From the IMG/VR virus record IMGVR_UViG_3300035703_000034, positions 1 through 64,000 of that record: DNA of 64,000 nt. One strand, given 5' to 3'. Below, piece by piece: positions 37,831 to 45,751 of this stretch (position 1 is the stretch's first letter; every line of letters begins with the position of its first letter). The position numbers and the translations under genes were made by a program. This stretch comes from a virus. The notes beneath the pieces are model-generated. The model was not told the origin of the DNA. It saw only the letters and a program-made list of their open reading frames with translations, and searched no databases.

Positions 37831-39395
37831 TAGCGCATCCCGCCCGTCTGCGCGAGGTGCAGCAGCATGTTGGCGTAGACGCATGTGTGCATGAAGTCGT
37901 CGGGGCTGTCCTCGGGGTGGTCGTACTTGAACTTGTCGTTGTTGTTGCGGTCGTCCAGGCGCTCCTCGAAGATGCACAGGATGTCCGAGGCGTAGTGGCG
38001 GAACTGGTTCCACTCCGGGAACCAGAACTGCTTCCTGCGCATCTTCACGAACGTCTCCGTCATCGCCTGCGTGCGGTTCGTCTTGTAGATCTGGGCCTTG
38101 TCGTCCCAGCGCACCATCTCGTGCTGCTCGCTCACGTACATGAACCGCTGGACCGGCCGCCGCAGCTTCTGCTCGAGCAGCCGGCTCTGCGCCACGCCCG
38201 CGCCCCAGTCGGCCCCCACCATGTCGACGGTGAACATCGTGCAGTACGACGCGATCTCGTCGACCTGCTTGAGCACGTCCGGCTCCAGGAACCGCTTGGC
38301 GAAGATGAGCCGCAGCCGGTTATCGACCGTCAAGCCGAAGATCGAGAGCACGGTGTAGCTGCGGCGGGCCGTCAGCCCCCAGTCGATGCCCGCCATCAGG
38401 AAGTGGTACTGCATGTCGTCGGGGATGAGCTGCTCCATCAGCTGGTAGCCGGGGTCGCAGCAGGCCTTGAGGTCGTCCTCCGAGAGCAACGTGACGCCGG
38501 AGCCCGCCGACACGCCCATCACCTCGTTCAGGAACGTGTTCGGGTCGCTGCCGCCGTGGTACTTGCGCAGGATCTCCTGCCACTTGCCCGCGTCCTCCGT
38601 GTGCATCGGCAGCACGATTTGCGGGATGCGGAAGCCCGACCAGGCCTTGTCCGCGTGCCCGGCCGTCGCGTACCAGCGCCCCTGCCGGACGTCGCACACG
38701 GCCTTGCACGACTTGCACGTGAAGCCCCGATCGCCGATGTTGTCGGTGGACGGCAGGTTCCAGTGGCCGCTCGGGCACGGCACCACCCACTCGCACATCG
38801 TGCTCTTGCGCCAGGTCTCCTCCAGCGTGTTGCCGACCGTCTTGGCCGTGCCCGTGCGCATGACGAACTGCTTGGCGGAGGGCTGACCCGACATGACCTC
38901 CTCGATGATCGCCAGCTCATCGCCGACCATGTCCTGAATTTCGTCCTCGAAGACCCGGTTGGCGGACAGGCCGCGCAGGCTCTCCAGCTGCGAGGTCGCG
39001 CCGAAGTACATCACCGAGCCGTTGATAAACGATCGCTCACCGGTGTTGCGGCGGCAGTGGCTGTCGACGAACCAGCGCCGGATCTCCGGGCTGTCGTTGA
39101 TGAAGCTCGCCACACGCTGGTTGCTGAAGCGGCGCGACTGGATCAAAGACGGGTGGACCGTCAGGCTCTCCCAGTACGGCTCTCCGATGCCCTCGGAAAC
39201 CCCGAAAGCCGCAACAGCGGTCGATTTCGCGACTTGTCGGCCCGACAACACGACGATCTTGCGGCTGTCGATCTCGTAGATCGTCTGCCACGGTGGGTAG
39301 CTGTCGAGCGAGAAGGGTTTGCCCCGCAGCTGGAGCGTCCGCTCCGCGATGGTGCGTCGGTCCGTCTCGATGTGAATTTTCGATCCGGTTTCCAT
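37827..39395 (-). CDS. Terminase large subunit
   Basis: The 522-residue product has the terminase ATPase: Walker A as SGRQVAKST at residues 51-59, Walker B as RVFEDE (Glu152 catalytic candidate) at 147-152, and coupling-type SATP-like residues further on. A zinc-like cysteine group follows (Cys207, Cys227, Cys230, Cys234), then the RNase H-type nuclease with GIDWGL (Asp338) and VGADWG. This enzyme cuts concatemers and pumps DNA into the prohead. The length fits a typical large terminase. It is read from its own minus-strand promoter region at 39400-39430. The small terminase subunit is not identified here. Confidence 0.93.
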   Translation of the reverse strand: METGSKIHIETDRRTIAERTLQLRGKPFSLDSYPPWQTIYEIDSRKIVVLSGRQVAKSTAVAAFGVSEGIGEPYWESLTVHPSLIQSRRFSNQRVASFINDSPEIRRWFVDSHCRRNTGERSFINGSVMYFGATSQLESLRGLSANRVFEDEIQDMVGDELAIIEEVMSGQPSAKQFVMRTGTAKTVGNTLEETWRKSTMCEWVVPCPSGHWNLPSTDNIGDRGFTCKSCKAVCDVRQGRWYATAGHADKAWSGFRIPQIVLPMHTEDAGKWQEILRKYHGGSDPNTFLNEVMGVSAGSGVTLLSEDDLKACCDPGYQLMEQLIPDDMQYHFLMAGIDWGLTARRSYTVLSIFGLTVDNRLRLIFAKRFLEPDVLKQVDEIASYCTMFTVDMVGADWGAGVAQSRLLEQKLRRPVQRFMYVSEQHEMVRWDDKAQIYKTNRTQAMTETFVKMRRKQFWFPEWNQFRHYASDILCIFEERLDDRNNNDKFKYDHPEDSPDDFMHTCVYANMLLHLAQTGGMRY

Positions 39396-39399
39396 TCAT

Positions 39400-39430
39400 G
39401 TACCTGCTGGTGATAGTGTAGCACTAGAGC
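39400..39430. promoter_or_regulatory. Divergent promoter region between terminase and 39463 gene
   Basis: The 67-base gap between divergent starts has, on the plus strand, TGATAGTGT (a weak relative of the CTGATAATT motif), and on the minus strand TACACT as a -10-like hexamer. Both overlap, so the two transcripts may compete. Confidence 0.3.
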
Positions 39431-39462
39431 TTTTGCAGAGCGCTTTCACAAAGGAGTCGTCC

Positions 39463-39840
39463 ATGGCCACCGGCTACGTGCTGCCTCAACGCGTCTACGG
39501 CAACGATCTGCCCATCGAGCTGACCCTGAAGGGCATGCTCTACAAGGGCGAGCTGATCCCCTACACCGCCATCAAGCACATCAAAGGCAGCGACTACGAG
39601 CTGACCTTCAGCTTCCACGAGCAAGACGGCGAGACGCGCCCGGACATCGTGGTCGAGGTCGAGGACCAGTCCTCGCACCAGCTGTTCAACATCCCGACGT
39701 TCATCTCGAAGCACCTGCGCCAGACGGGCCTGGCGGTGTACGACGAGTCGAACCCCCAGACGCGCGGGGACGTGATCCTCAACGCACCCACCTACGACTT
39801 CTCGCGCATCCGGAACGGCGACACCGCCTTCCGCTCGTAG
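39463..39840 (+). CDS. Hypothetical virion protein, 125 residues
   Basis: The product begins MATGYVLPQRVYGNDLPIEL and is beta-rich (LTFSFHEQDGETRPDIVVEV, then VILNAPTYDFSRI). No family is recognised. AAGGAG precedes the ATG. Its compact beta composition would suit a small head or neck protein. It stands alone, divergent from terminase and followed by a hairpin-like GC stretch and a new promoter motif. Confidence 0.55.
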   Translation: MATGYVLPQRVYGNDLPIELTLKGMLYKGELIPYTAIKHIKGSDYELTFSFHEQDGETRPDIVVEVEDQSSHQLFNIPTFISKHLRQTGLAVYDESNPQTRGDVILNAPTYDFSRIRNGDTAFRS

Positions 39841-39867
39841 ACGCGCGGGGCGGTTTTGGCCGCGCGG

Positions 39868-39876
39868 TTGATAATT
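39868..39876 (+). promoter_or_regulatory. TTGATAATT motif with upstream T-tract
   Basis: TTGATAATT is preceded ten bases upstream by GGTTTTGG, the T-tract arrangement seen before the head and tail operons. An AGGAG and the ATG at 39907 follow. A 7-bp inverted repeat (CGCGCGG with CCGCGCG) just upstream could end transcription from the previous gene. Confidence 0.55.
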
Positions 39877-39906
39877 CGGATGCCCCCCGCCTAGCAGGAG
39901 CATTCC

Positions 39907-40683
39907 ATGGATCGCAAACCGCAGCTGATGGCCGAGGCCGCCCAGCTCGTCGAGCGGCACCGCGCCGACGGCGGCAACCTGAACGAGCTGATCGCCAAGC
40001 ACGCCAACGACCAGGGCTACAGCGAGCAGCTCTGCAGCAGCCTCGTGTGGTGCGTCAACCGCCAGAGCTTCAAGCAAGCCATGGCGCTCGACCAGCACGA
40101 CGAGCCGTCGATTGCCGACCCCGTCGCCGTCAAGCGCGCCCGCACGCGACCGGTCGCCGCCAGCGCCGAGCCTGTCAAGCAGGCGTCTACCGCCTGGTTG
40201 CCGACCGTCAAGCGCGCCAACAGCCGGATGCAGGGCGGCATGGTCCACACCCGCGCCGAGGGCCCCGATCACGGGCCGGCGCTGCGCGCGCACCTGGACC
40301 GTGAAAAGCGGGCGGCGGACACGGGGCTCAAGCTCGCGAGCGCCCGGACGCGCATCACGCTCGAGGACATGCACCACCAGACCCGGCTCATCAAGCAAAT
40401 TGGGCTCGACAAGCAGGCGAGCTTTCAGCAGCAGCTCGCCGCGTGCGAGCCGCCGGTGCGCGCGCTGCTCGGTGCGCTGCTGGAGAAGTCCGCGTACCAG
40501 CCGACGCTGCACACCCGCCAGGACCTCACTTTGCTGGTGCCGGCGGCGCTCAACGACTTCGACCGGTTGAAGCAGGCGGCAGACAGCATCGTGCGCGTCG
40601 GCGACGCGGCGGCCGCGCTCGAGGAGCTCAAGGTCACCCTGGCCCAGGATCGCGAGGCGGTCTCGGGCGTTGTGAGGTTCTAA
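39907..40683 (+). CDS. Hypothetical protein rich in KQA motifs
   Basis: The 258-residue product is helical and charged with no recognised domain. It contains several copies of the short motif K-Q-A (FKQAMALD, VKQASTAW, DKQASFQQ, LKQAADSI), also found in other products of the head region. A central arginine-rich segment (RARTRPVAASAEP) suggests nucleic-acid contact or flexibility. A possible internal virion or scaffold-type protein. AGGAG precedes the ATG. It ends three bases before the next gene. Confidence 0.55.
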   Translation: MDRKPQLMAEAAQLVERHRADGGNLNELIAKHANDQGYSEQLCSSLVWCVNRQSFKQAMALDQHDEPSIADPVAVKRARTRPVAASAEPVKQASTAWLPTVKRANSRMQGGMVHTRAEGPDHGPALRAHLDREKRAADTGLKLASARTRITLEDMHHQTRLIKQIGLDKQASFQQQLAACEPPVRALLGALLEKSAYQPTLHTRQDLTLLVPAALNDFDRLKQAADSIVRVGDAAAALEELKVTLAQDREAVSGVVRF

Positions 40684-40685
40684 CC

Positions 40686-41111
40686 ATGCCTTTGCTGGAT
40701 TCGAACGCCAGACACTTCGTCCCGCAGACCGGCGTGAACCTGCTCAAGCCGATGCTGGCGGTCGGCGCGGCGGGCCTCGCAATCAGCGCCGGCGGCCAGC
40801 TCTGGAGCAACCTGCAGGTGCAGCGATCGTTCCAGACGATGCTGCAGCGCTACCCCGAGCTCCAGCGCGAGAACCCGACGCGGGTCAAGCAGCTCTTCGA
40901 GACCATCAGCAACGCGGCGCCCGACGTCGCGAAGGACCCGATGGTGGCGGGCTCGCTCATCAAGCGGATGCTGAACTACGACGGGATCGACCACGCGACC
41001 TACATGGAGCTGGTGTCGACTCAGGAGAAGATGACCAAGACGCGCCTGGCCCAGGTGACGCCGTTCACGTCGCTTGCTGGCCCGACCGTCGAGTTTGCAC
41101 GTCACTGGTAA
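40686..41111 (+). CDS. Hypothetical protein with N-terminal membrane-like segment
   Basis: The 141-residue product has a Gly/Ala hydrophobic stretch at about residues 18-38 (LLKPMLAVGAAGLAISAGGQ), then a helical body (RSFQTMLQRYPELQRENPTR) and a short end. No family is recognised. One membrane segment plus a soluble helix is a common design for internal virion proteins and for small inner-membrane proteins. The upstream gene ends two bases before its ATG, so the two are co-transcribed. Confidence 0.55.
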   Translation: MPLLDSNARHFVPQTGVNLLKPMLAVGAAGLAISAGGQLWSNLQVQRSFQTMLQRYPELQRENPTRVKQLFETISNAAPDVAKDPMVAGSLIKRMLNYDGIDHATYMELVSTQEKMTKTRLAQVTPFTSLAGPTVEFARHW

Positions 41112-41142
41112 GGTTTCCGATCAGCGGCTTTTTCCAAAAGTG

Positions 41143-41151
41143 CTGATAATT
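41143..41151 (+). promoter_or_regulatory. CTGATAATT motif with upstream T-tract
   Basis: CTGATAATT with GGCTTTTTCC ending nine bases before it. The ATG at 41194 follows after 42 bases with AGGAGG in between. One of the clearest bipartite examples in the window. Confidence 0.6.
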
Positions 41152-41193
41152 CCACCGACTCATTGGACCCCCGATCAGGAGGAAGAAGACAAC

Positions 41194-42423
41194 ATGTCGA
41201 ACACTGCATGGGATATGTACCAGGCCATGATGAAGCAGTCCGCTGACGCCCTGGTGCCGGGCCAGGTGGGCATGGGGATGACCCCGGGGGTCACGGGCAT
41301 GCTGGACTCGGACCCGATGACGGCCAGCAACTCGGCCATCGCGGCCCAGCGCGCGGCGATGCAAGAAGCCGCCCTGCTCCACGCCAACGCCGACGCCGGC
41401 GCCGGCTACTCGACGCCCGCTCCTGGCACGAGCCCCTCGCTCCAGATGGCCGCGGACGTCAAGGCCGCATCCGTCGTCGACGAGGCCATCAAGTTCGCCG
41501 AGCACGTGTACCTGATGAACAAGCAGGCCGTAGCTTACGTGGAGGGGCCGACCGGCGCGGCCGCCGCGGACGTCGAGGCGGTTCTGCAAAACCGTGCGTT
41601 CTCGCGTCTCGGGGCGGATTACAAGTTTGAGCCCAAGGGCATGATGGCTCAGCTCAAGGCTGCTCCCGGCGCTTGGCTCGAAATGGCCAAGGGTAACCGC
41701 GGCCTGGGGCGGCAAGCGATGGCCATCGGCGGGCCGCTCGCGGCCGTGGGCGCACTCGGCTACGGTGGTTACCATATGATGCAGCCGCCGGCGCCCGAGA
41801 TGCTGCCTCCGGCGCCCGAGATGGAGCCGAAGGCCGCCTTCCAGCTGCCGTTCACCAACTACCACCTCGTGCACCGTCCCACGATGGGTCAGCGCGTGGA
41901 TCGCGCCGTCGAGTTCATGCGGGCCCAGGCGCAGAAGGTCAACAACCCGGCGGGCTACGTCGCGATGGGCGCCACCGGTCTCGCAGGCGCTGCGGGCGGA
42001 GCCTACATGATGGATCCTGAGATGGCGGCGATGAAGTCGGCCGCGGACACGGTGGTCTACGCCAACATGCTGAAGCGCGCGGCTGAGGAAGACGCCGCCG
42101 CGGCTGCGGCAGATGCCGCCAAGCCGGGCTTCATCGACAAGGCCAAGGGGTACTTGAACAGGGGCGTCAACGCGTACGACACGTTCTCGGCCGCGCACCC
42201 CCGCATGGTGCCTGCGGGCGCGCTCGCAGTCGGTGGTGCCGCCGGCTTCGGCGCGGCCCACTACATGGCCCACCAGGCGCAGCTCGCCCAGCAGGCGGCG
42301 GCGGCCGAGCAGGGCCTCGCGGCCCCGCAGAACGAGGCGATGGCCTACATGAAGGCCGCCGCGCTCAACGAGGCGGCCAACGCGGGTCAGCTGATGGCGC
42401 TCCGCCAGCTCGGCCTCGCCTGA
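41194..42423 (+). CDS. Ala/Met-rich virion protein with glycine-zipper segments
   Basis: The 409-residue product starts MSNTAWDMYQAMMKQSADAL. It has three hydrophobic Gly/Ala segments: about residues 179-195 (AIGGPLAAVGALGYGG), 256-275 (AMGATGLAGAAGGAYMM) and 342-358 (PAGALAVGGAAGFGAAHY), separated by charged helices. K-Q-A-type motifs occur (NKQAVAYV, LKRAAEED). It has no HPYL block but the general design is that of its neighbours. Own promoter, strong ribosome-binding site and a following terminator-like hairpin suggest that it is made in large amounts, as a major structural or internal protein. Confidence 0.6.
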   Translation: MSNTAWDMYQAMMKQSADALVPGQVGMGMTPGVTGMLDSDPMTASNSAIAAQRAAMQEAALLHANADAGAGYSTPAPGTSPSLQMAADVKAASVVDEAIKFAEHVYLMNKQAVAYVEGPTGAAAADVEAVLQNRAFSRLGADYKFEPKGMMAQLKAAPGAWLEMAKGNRGLGRQAMAIGGPLAAVGALGYGGYHMMQPPAPEMLPPAPEMEPKAAFQLPFTNYHLVHRPTMGQRVDRAVEFMRAQAQKVNNPAGYVAMGATGLAGAAGGAYMMDPEMAAMKSAADTVVYANMLKRAAEEDAAAAAADAAKPGFIDKAKGYLNRGVNAYDTFSAAHPRMVPAGALAVGGAAGFGAAHYMAHQAQLAQQAAAAEQGLAAPQNEAMAYMKAAALNEAANAGQLMALRQLGLA

Positions 42424-42438
42424 TACCGGTCTAAGTAA

Positions 42439-42476
42439 AAACGGCGCGAGGCGAGTAACGTCGGCTCGCGCCGTTT
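42439..42476 (+). terminator. Rho-independent-like terminator
   Basis: A perfect 12-bp inverted repeat (AAACGGCGCGAG at 42439-42450 and its complement at 42465-42476) with a 14-base loop is followed by CTCT. The stem begins with A residues and ends with TTT. It lies between the 41194 gene and the next start, so it should limit read-through of a strongly expressed gene. Confidence 0.8.
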
Positions 42477-42491
42477 CTCTAGGAGGCTGCC

Positions 42492-43937
42492 GTGCCCAAC
42501 GATTTTTCGTTCGCGCCCCACGAGAACGACCCCACCGACATCGCCAAAAACCCTTGGAAGCATCACGCCAGCGCCGCCGCCGCCGGCGGGGCGACCGGCG
42601 CTGCCATCGGTACGGCGCTCGGAGCCTGGGCAGGCGCCGGCAAAGGCTTCAAGTCCATGCTCGGGCATGCCGGCGCCGGTGCGCTCTTCGGGGGCGGCCT
42701 CGGCACGGGTCTGGGCTATCACAAGTCCGAAAAGAAGCAGCGAACCGTCGAGCAGGCCTACGGCGCCAACGATCCGTTTGCCATGGACAAGCTGAGTTAC
42801 GACCAGGCCCACGACGCCGGGCGGCAGTTTGCGTGGCGGATGCTGCGCGAGAAGCTGGCGCACCTGGGTCCGCTTGCGCCGCTGGGGCTGCTCGACGGCT
42901 CGCTGCAGGCTCCAGCGCTGCCCCAGGTCCCTAGAGGGAGCACGTTTAACCCCCGCGACTTCGACTTCGACGGCTTGCTGGTGCCCATGAAGCAGACCCC
43001 CGGAGGACGTGTCAGAAACGAGCTTCCGATCGCCTCTGACTGGGCGTCCGTGCAGCGCGGGGGGCGAGGCAAGCCGCGTGTGGTAACGGTGCACCCCAAG
43101 CTGCTGGTGAGTCCCGAGCGGGCTTTGGCGCTGAAACACCAGGTCACACGAAACTCGACGACCGGCGGAGACGCGCTGGCCATGGAGCACGCGGCCAACG
43201 TCGCCCTGGTGGAGGAGCACAACCGGAATGTCCTGAACGCGCACTTTGCCGGGCACCCGCACCGCGCGCACCTCGTGGACTACGTCCTGCAAAAGCACCG
43301 TGAAAATCACCAGGATTACTTTGACTTCGACAGGTTCGAAGGCAACGTGAGGCGCGTGGCCCCGGAGCCGCCGCGCTCGCAAACCGCCGCGCGTACGAGC
43401 GGCGCACCGTCTGGTACACCTGCGCAGGTTTCTCCCGCCGCCGCTGCGAGTGCGTCCACTACGTCCGCGGCGGGCGCTGCGACTTCGACCCCGCATGCAA
43501 GCTCCGGCGCGGCGTCGTCAGCTGCCAGCTCCGCAGCCGGCGCTCCCACTGCCCAGGCCACCGGCGCTCCCACGGCCCAGGCCACCGGCGCTCCCACGGC
43601 CCAGGCCACCGGCGCTCCCACTGCCCAGGCCACCGGCGCTCCCACGGCCCAGGCCACCGGCGCTCCCACTGCCCAGGCCACCGGCGCTCCCACGGCCCAG
43701 GCCACCGGTGCGGCGTCGACCACGCACGGCTCGAACCGTCAGCCACGCTCGGTCGCGCCTCCACAGCAGACCCTCTCAGAAGCAGCGACCGACTTGTGGA
43801 CGAACCACAAAGGCAAGCTCGGCCTCGGCGCCGCGGCGCTGGGCCTCTCGGGTCTCGGCTACTACGCGTACATGCAAAACGAGCGGCGCAACGCCGATCA
43901 GCTGTTCCAGCCGCGCGAAGACGTGATGGGCGCGTGA
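42492..43937 (+). CDS. Virion-type protein with glycine zipper and 8-residue tandem repeat
   Basis: The 481-residue product starts at a GTG after AGGAGG. Residues about 32-75 are glycine-zipper segments (GGATGAAIGTALGAWAGAGK, then GAGALFGGGLGTGLGY). A soluble middle has a DxDFDG-like acidic part (PRDFDFDGLLVPM), not the polymerase motif. Then a low-complexity Ala/Ser/Thr region ends in seven tandem copies of GAPTAQAT, and the C-terminus has one hydrophobic helix (LGLGAAALGLSGLGYYAYM). The repeat acts as a flexible linker and is open to length change. Function unknown; membrane anchors at both ends are noteworthy. Confidence 0.6.
   Translation: MPNDFSFAPHENDPTDIAKNPWKHHASAAAAGGATGAAIGTALGAWAGAGKGFKSMLGHAGAGALFGGGLGTGLGYHKSEKKQRTVEQAYGANDPFAMDKLSYDQAHDAGRQFAWRMLREKLAHLGPLAPLGLLDGSLQAPALPQVPRGSTFNPRDFDFDGLLVPMKQTPGGRVRNELPIASDWASVQRGGRGKPRVVTVHPKLLVSPERALALKHQVTRNSTTGGDALAMEHAANVALVEEHNRNVLNAHFAGHPHRAHLVDYVLQKHRENHQDYFDFDRFEGNVRRVAPEPPRSQTAARTSGAPSGTPAQVSPAAAASASTTSAAGAATSTPHASSGAASSAASSAAGAPTAQATGAPTAQATGAPTAQATGAPTAQATGAPTAQATGAPTAQATGAPTAQATGAASTTHGSNRQPRSVAPPQQTLSEAATDLWTNHKGKLGLGAAALGLSGLGYYAYMQNERRNADQLFQPREDVMGA
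43539..43706 (+). repeat. 24-bp minisatellite, 7 copies, in frame
   Basis: Seven perfect-length 24-bp units encode GAPTAQAT. Copies differ only by a synonymous third base of the Thr codon (ACT or ACG), with ACT in copies 1, 4 and 6. This points to recent expansion by slippage or unequal exchange rather than to old repeats. Confidence 0.95.
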
Positions 43938-45691
43938 CCGTGGTCGCACCCGACGAACGCATTAAGCAGCGGATTCTGGCTGACCCCTACGGCGAGGCGG
44001 ACGTCATCATCCACCGCTCGCGCGACATCGGCGCGACGGTCGGCAGCGTGGTTCCCATCGTGGGACCCTTGGTGGGCGCGAACGTCGGCCGCGTGCATGG
44101 CATGTACAAGGCGGTGCAGCTGCACGACCAAGCAGCAAAGGAGTATGCGGCGCGGGGCGGTCACCTGAACGTTCTGGCCCGGCACCCGTACGCCACTGGC
44201 CTGGTGTCGACCGCGGGTTTGTTTCCGGTCGGCGCAGGCACAGCGGGGCTCGCCATCGGGCATCAGCTGTCGCGCGCCGCCGTCCCGCAAGACCTCGCCG
44301 CAGCCCGCGCCACCACCGACGACGAGAAGCTGGACCACCCGTACGAGCTGCTGACGCGCAACACCGTCGGCGGCGAGCTCATCGGCGGCGCCCTGGTCGG
44401 AACGGCCGGAACGCTCGCGGGCCGTCACTACGGCCAGACGCACGCCGGTGCCATCAATGCGAGCCTGACGAAAACCGAGGAGCTCGGACGCAAGTTTCTG
44501 GCCGGCGACCTGGGCCTCCCAATCTCGCGCACCCCCCGGGGAATCAACATGCCGGGCAACTTCTGGAAGTACGGCCTCGGCGTGACAGGCGCGGTCACCG
44601 GGTTTGGCGTCGGCGCGGCGCTGGGGTCGGTGCCTGGCATCCTCGGCACCATCAAAGAGCACGGCGAGGCGGCCGCGCGCGCCGAGGCCAAGGGGCAGAA
44701 GCTCCCCTACCTGGTACGCTCGCCCTACCTGGCTTACCTCGGGGCCGGTGCGGTGACCACGCCCATCGGCCTGGGCGGCGCGAAGAACCTCGCCTTTGAA
44801 AACGTCATCCAGTACAAGCGCCAGCAAAAGACCCCGCCCGCCGACCTGTCGGCGGATCTGGGCGGGTTTGCGAGTCATCTGCACCGCACCTACCTCGGAC
44901 AGCCCGAGGCCGCGGTTGCGAAAAAGAAGCCCACCCGCACCAAACGTGCTGCAGCCCACAGTTCCCAAGGAGGAAGCCCGATGCCCAGTCCGCTGCCAAC
45001 CCCGACCGTCGCCGCACCGCCCGGTCCCGTTCCGGTGCAGCCGCAAGGAAGCGCGCTACCCCCCAAGATGCCGTTCATCGTCAGCCATCCGTACCTGGCG
45101 TCAGCCGGCTACAACGTGGCTGGTGGTGCGCTGGGCGCGGGCGTTGGGTCGCTGTCCGGTGGTGTGGCGGGCAAGCTCGTCCGGCCGGTGGCAAACGCCG
45201 TTGAGGCGGGCCTCAACGCCTACGTCAAGACACCCATGGAAGGCCGCTTCAGCGTGCCGCTGCATCTTGCTGCCGCAGCGGCGGCCCGCGGTGCCAACGT
45301 GCTCGGCCGAGCGGCTGAAACCGGCGGACGGCTGGCTGGTGGCGTGGCGGGTGCCGGGGCGGGCCTGCTGGCGGGCGACGTCGCCGCCGTCGCGCACCAC
45401 TTGCATGATCGTTTGGAGTACGCACGGACGTTGCGCAGCGCCGGTCACTCGGACCGGCTGCCGTTCGTGGTCGAGCATCCGTACCTGACACGCGCGCCGA
45501 TGTCCCTCCTCCCGGTCATCGGCCAGTACGGGATCGCGCCCGCTGTGCATTACAACGCGCGCAACGCCTTCGAAGACAGCTTCCGTGAAGCTGCCAAGCG
45601 TCCGGTCGCGCCGACGGAGAAGGCGGCCGCGATGCAGGACGCCTACGCCGCCGGCCGCACGTTTGCCTACCAGCTGGCGCAGCAAGTCTGA
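43934..45691 (+). CDS. Large glycine-zipper protein with four HPYL-type modules
   Basis: The 585-residue product starts at a GTG that overlaps the previous stop (GTGA); a second GTG at 43940 is possible. It contains at least four blocks like those of the 19287 and 20202 products: VLARHPYATG, PYLVRSPYLAY, MPFIVSHPYLAS and PFVVEHPYLTRA, each followed by a Gly/Ala membrane-like segment (for example VGGALVGTAGTLAG and AGGALGAGVGSLSGG). Preceding charged helices keep the HDxA-YxxxxG pattern. It ends DAYAAGRTFAYQLAQQV. Repeated membrane segments suggest a multi-span or coiled hydrophobic protein; an ejection or channel role is inference. Confidence 0.6.
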   Translation: MTVVAPDERIKQRILADPYGEADVIIHRSRDIGATVGSVVPIVGPLVGANVGRVHGMYKAVQLHDQAAKEYAARGGHLNVLARHPYATGLVSTAGLFPVGAGTAGLAIGHQLSRAAVPQDLAAARATTDDEKLDHPYELLTRNTVGGELIGGALVGTAGTLAGRHYGQTHAGAINASLTKTEELGRKFLAGDLGLPISRTPRGINMPGNFWKYGLGVTGAVTGFGVGAALGSVPGILGTIKEHGEAAARAEAKGQKLPYLVRSPYLAYLGAGAVTTPIGLGGAKNLAFENVIQYKRQQKTPPADLSADLGGFASHLHRTYLGQPEAAVAKKKPTRTKRAAAHSSQGGSPMPSPLPTPTVAAPPGPVPVQPQGSALPPKMPFIVSHPYLASAGYNVAGGALGAGVGSLSGGVAGKLVRPVANAVEAGLNAYVKTPMEGRFSVPLHLAAAAAARGANVLGRAAETGGRLAGGVAGAGAGLLAGDVAAVAHHLHDRLEYARTLRSAGHSDRLPFVVEHPYLTRAPMSLLPVIGQYGIAPAVHYNARNAFEDSFREAAKRPVAPTEKAAAMQDAYAAGRTFAYQLAQQV

Positions 45692-45710
45692 CGGGGTTTT
45701 TCGCGCGCGG

Positions 45711-45719
45711 CTGATAGTT
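45711..45719 (+). promoter_or_regulatory. CTGATAGTT motif with upstream T-tract
   Basis: CTGATAGTT follows GGGTTTTTCG by nine bases, just after the 43934 gene's stop. The protease ATG at 45752 is 32 bases downstream. One base differs from the main motif. Confidence 0.55.
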
Positions 45720-45751
45720 CATGTGGAGCCTGAACCGGCCACGGAGCCAGC

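Noticed and set aside
40680-40720. tRNA T-arm-like GGATTCGAAC
   Set aside because: Only a T-loop-like match is present, on the minus strand. No anticodon arm or acceptor stem can be built and it lies at the 5' end of a coding gene.
42950-42980. DFDFDG in the 42492 product as a possible polymerase catalytic loop
   Set aside because: Only the short acidic string is similar. No flanking beta-prime residues are present and the protein is a glycine-zipper type product.
43539-43706. CRISPR array from seven regular repeats
   Set aside because: The repeats are directly adjacent with no spacers, are in frame, and encode GAPTAQAT. There are no cas genes in the window.
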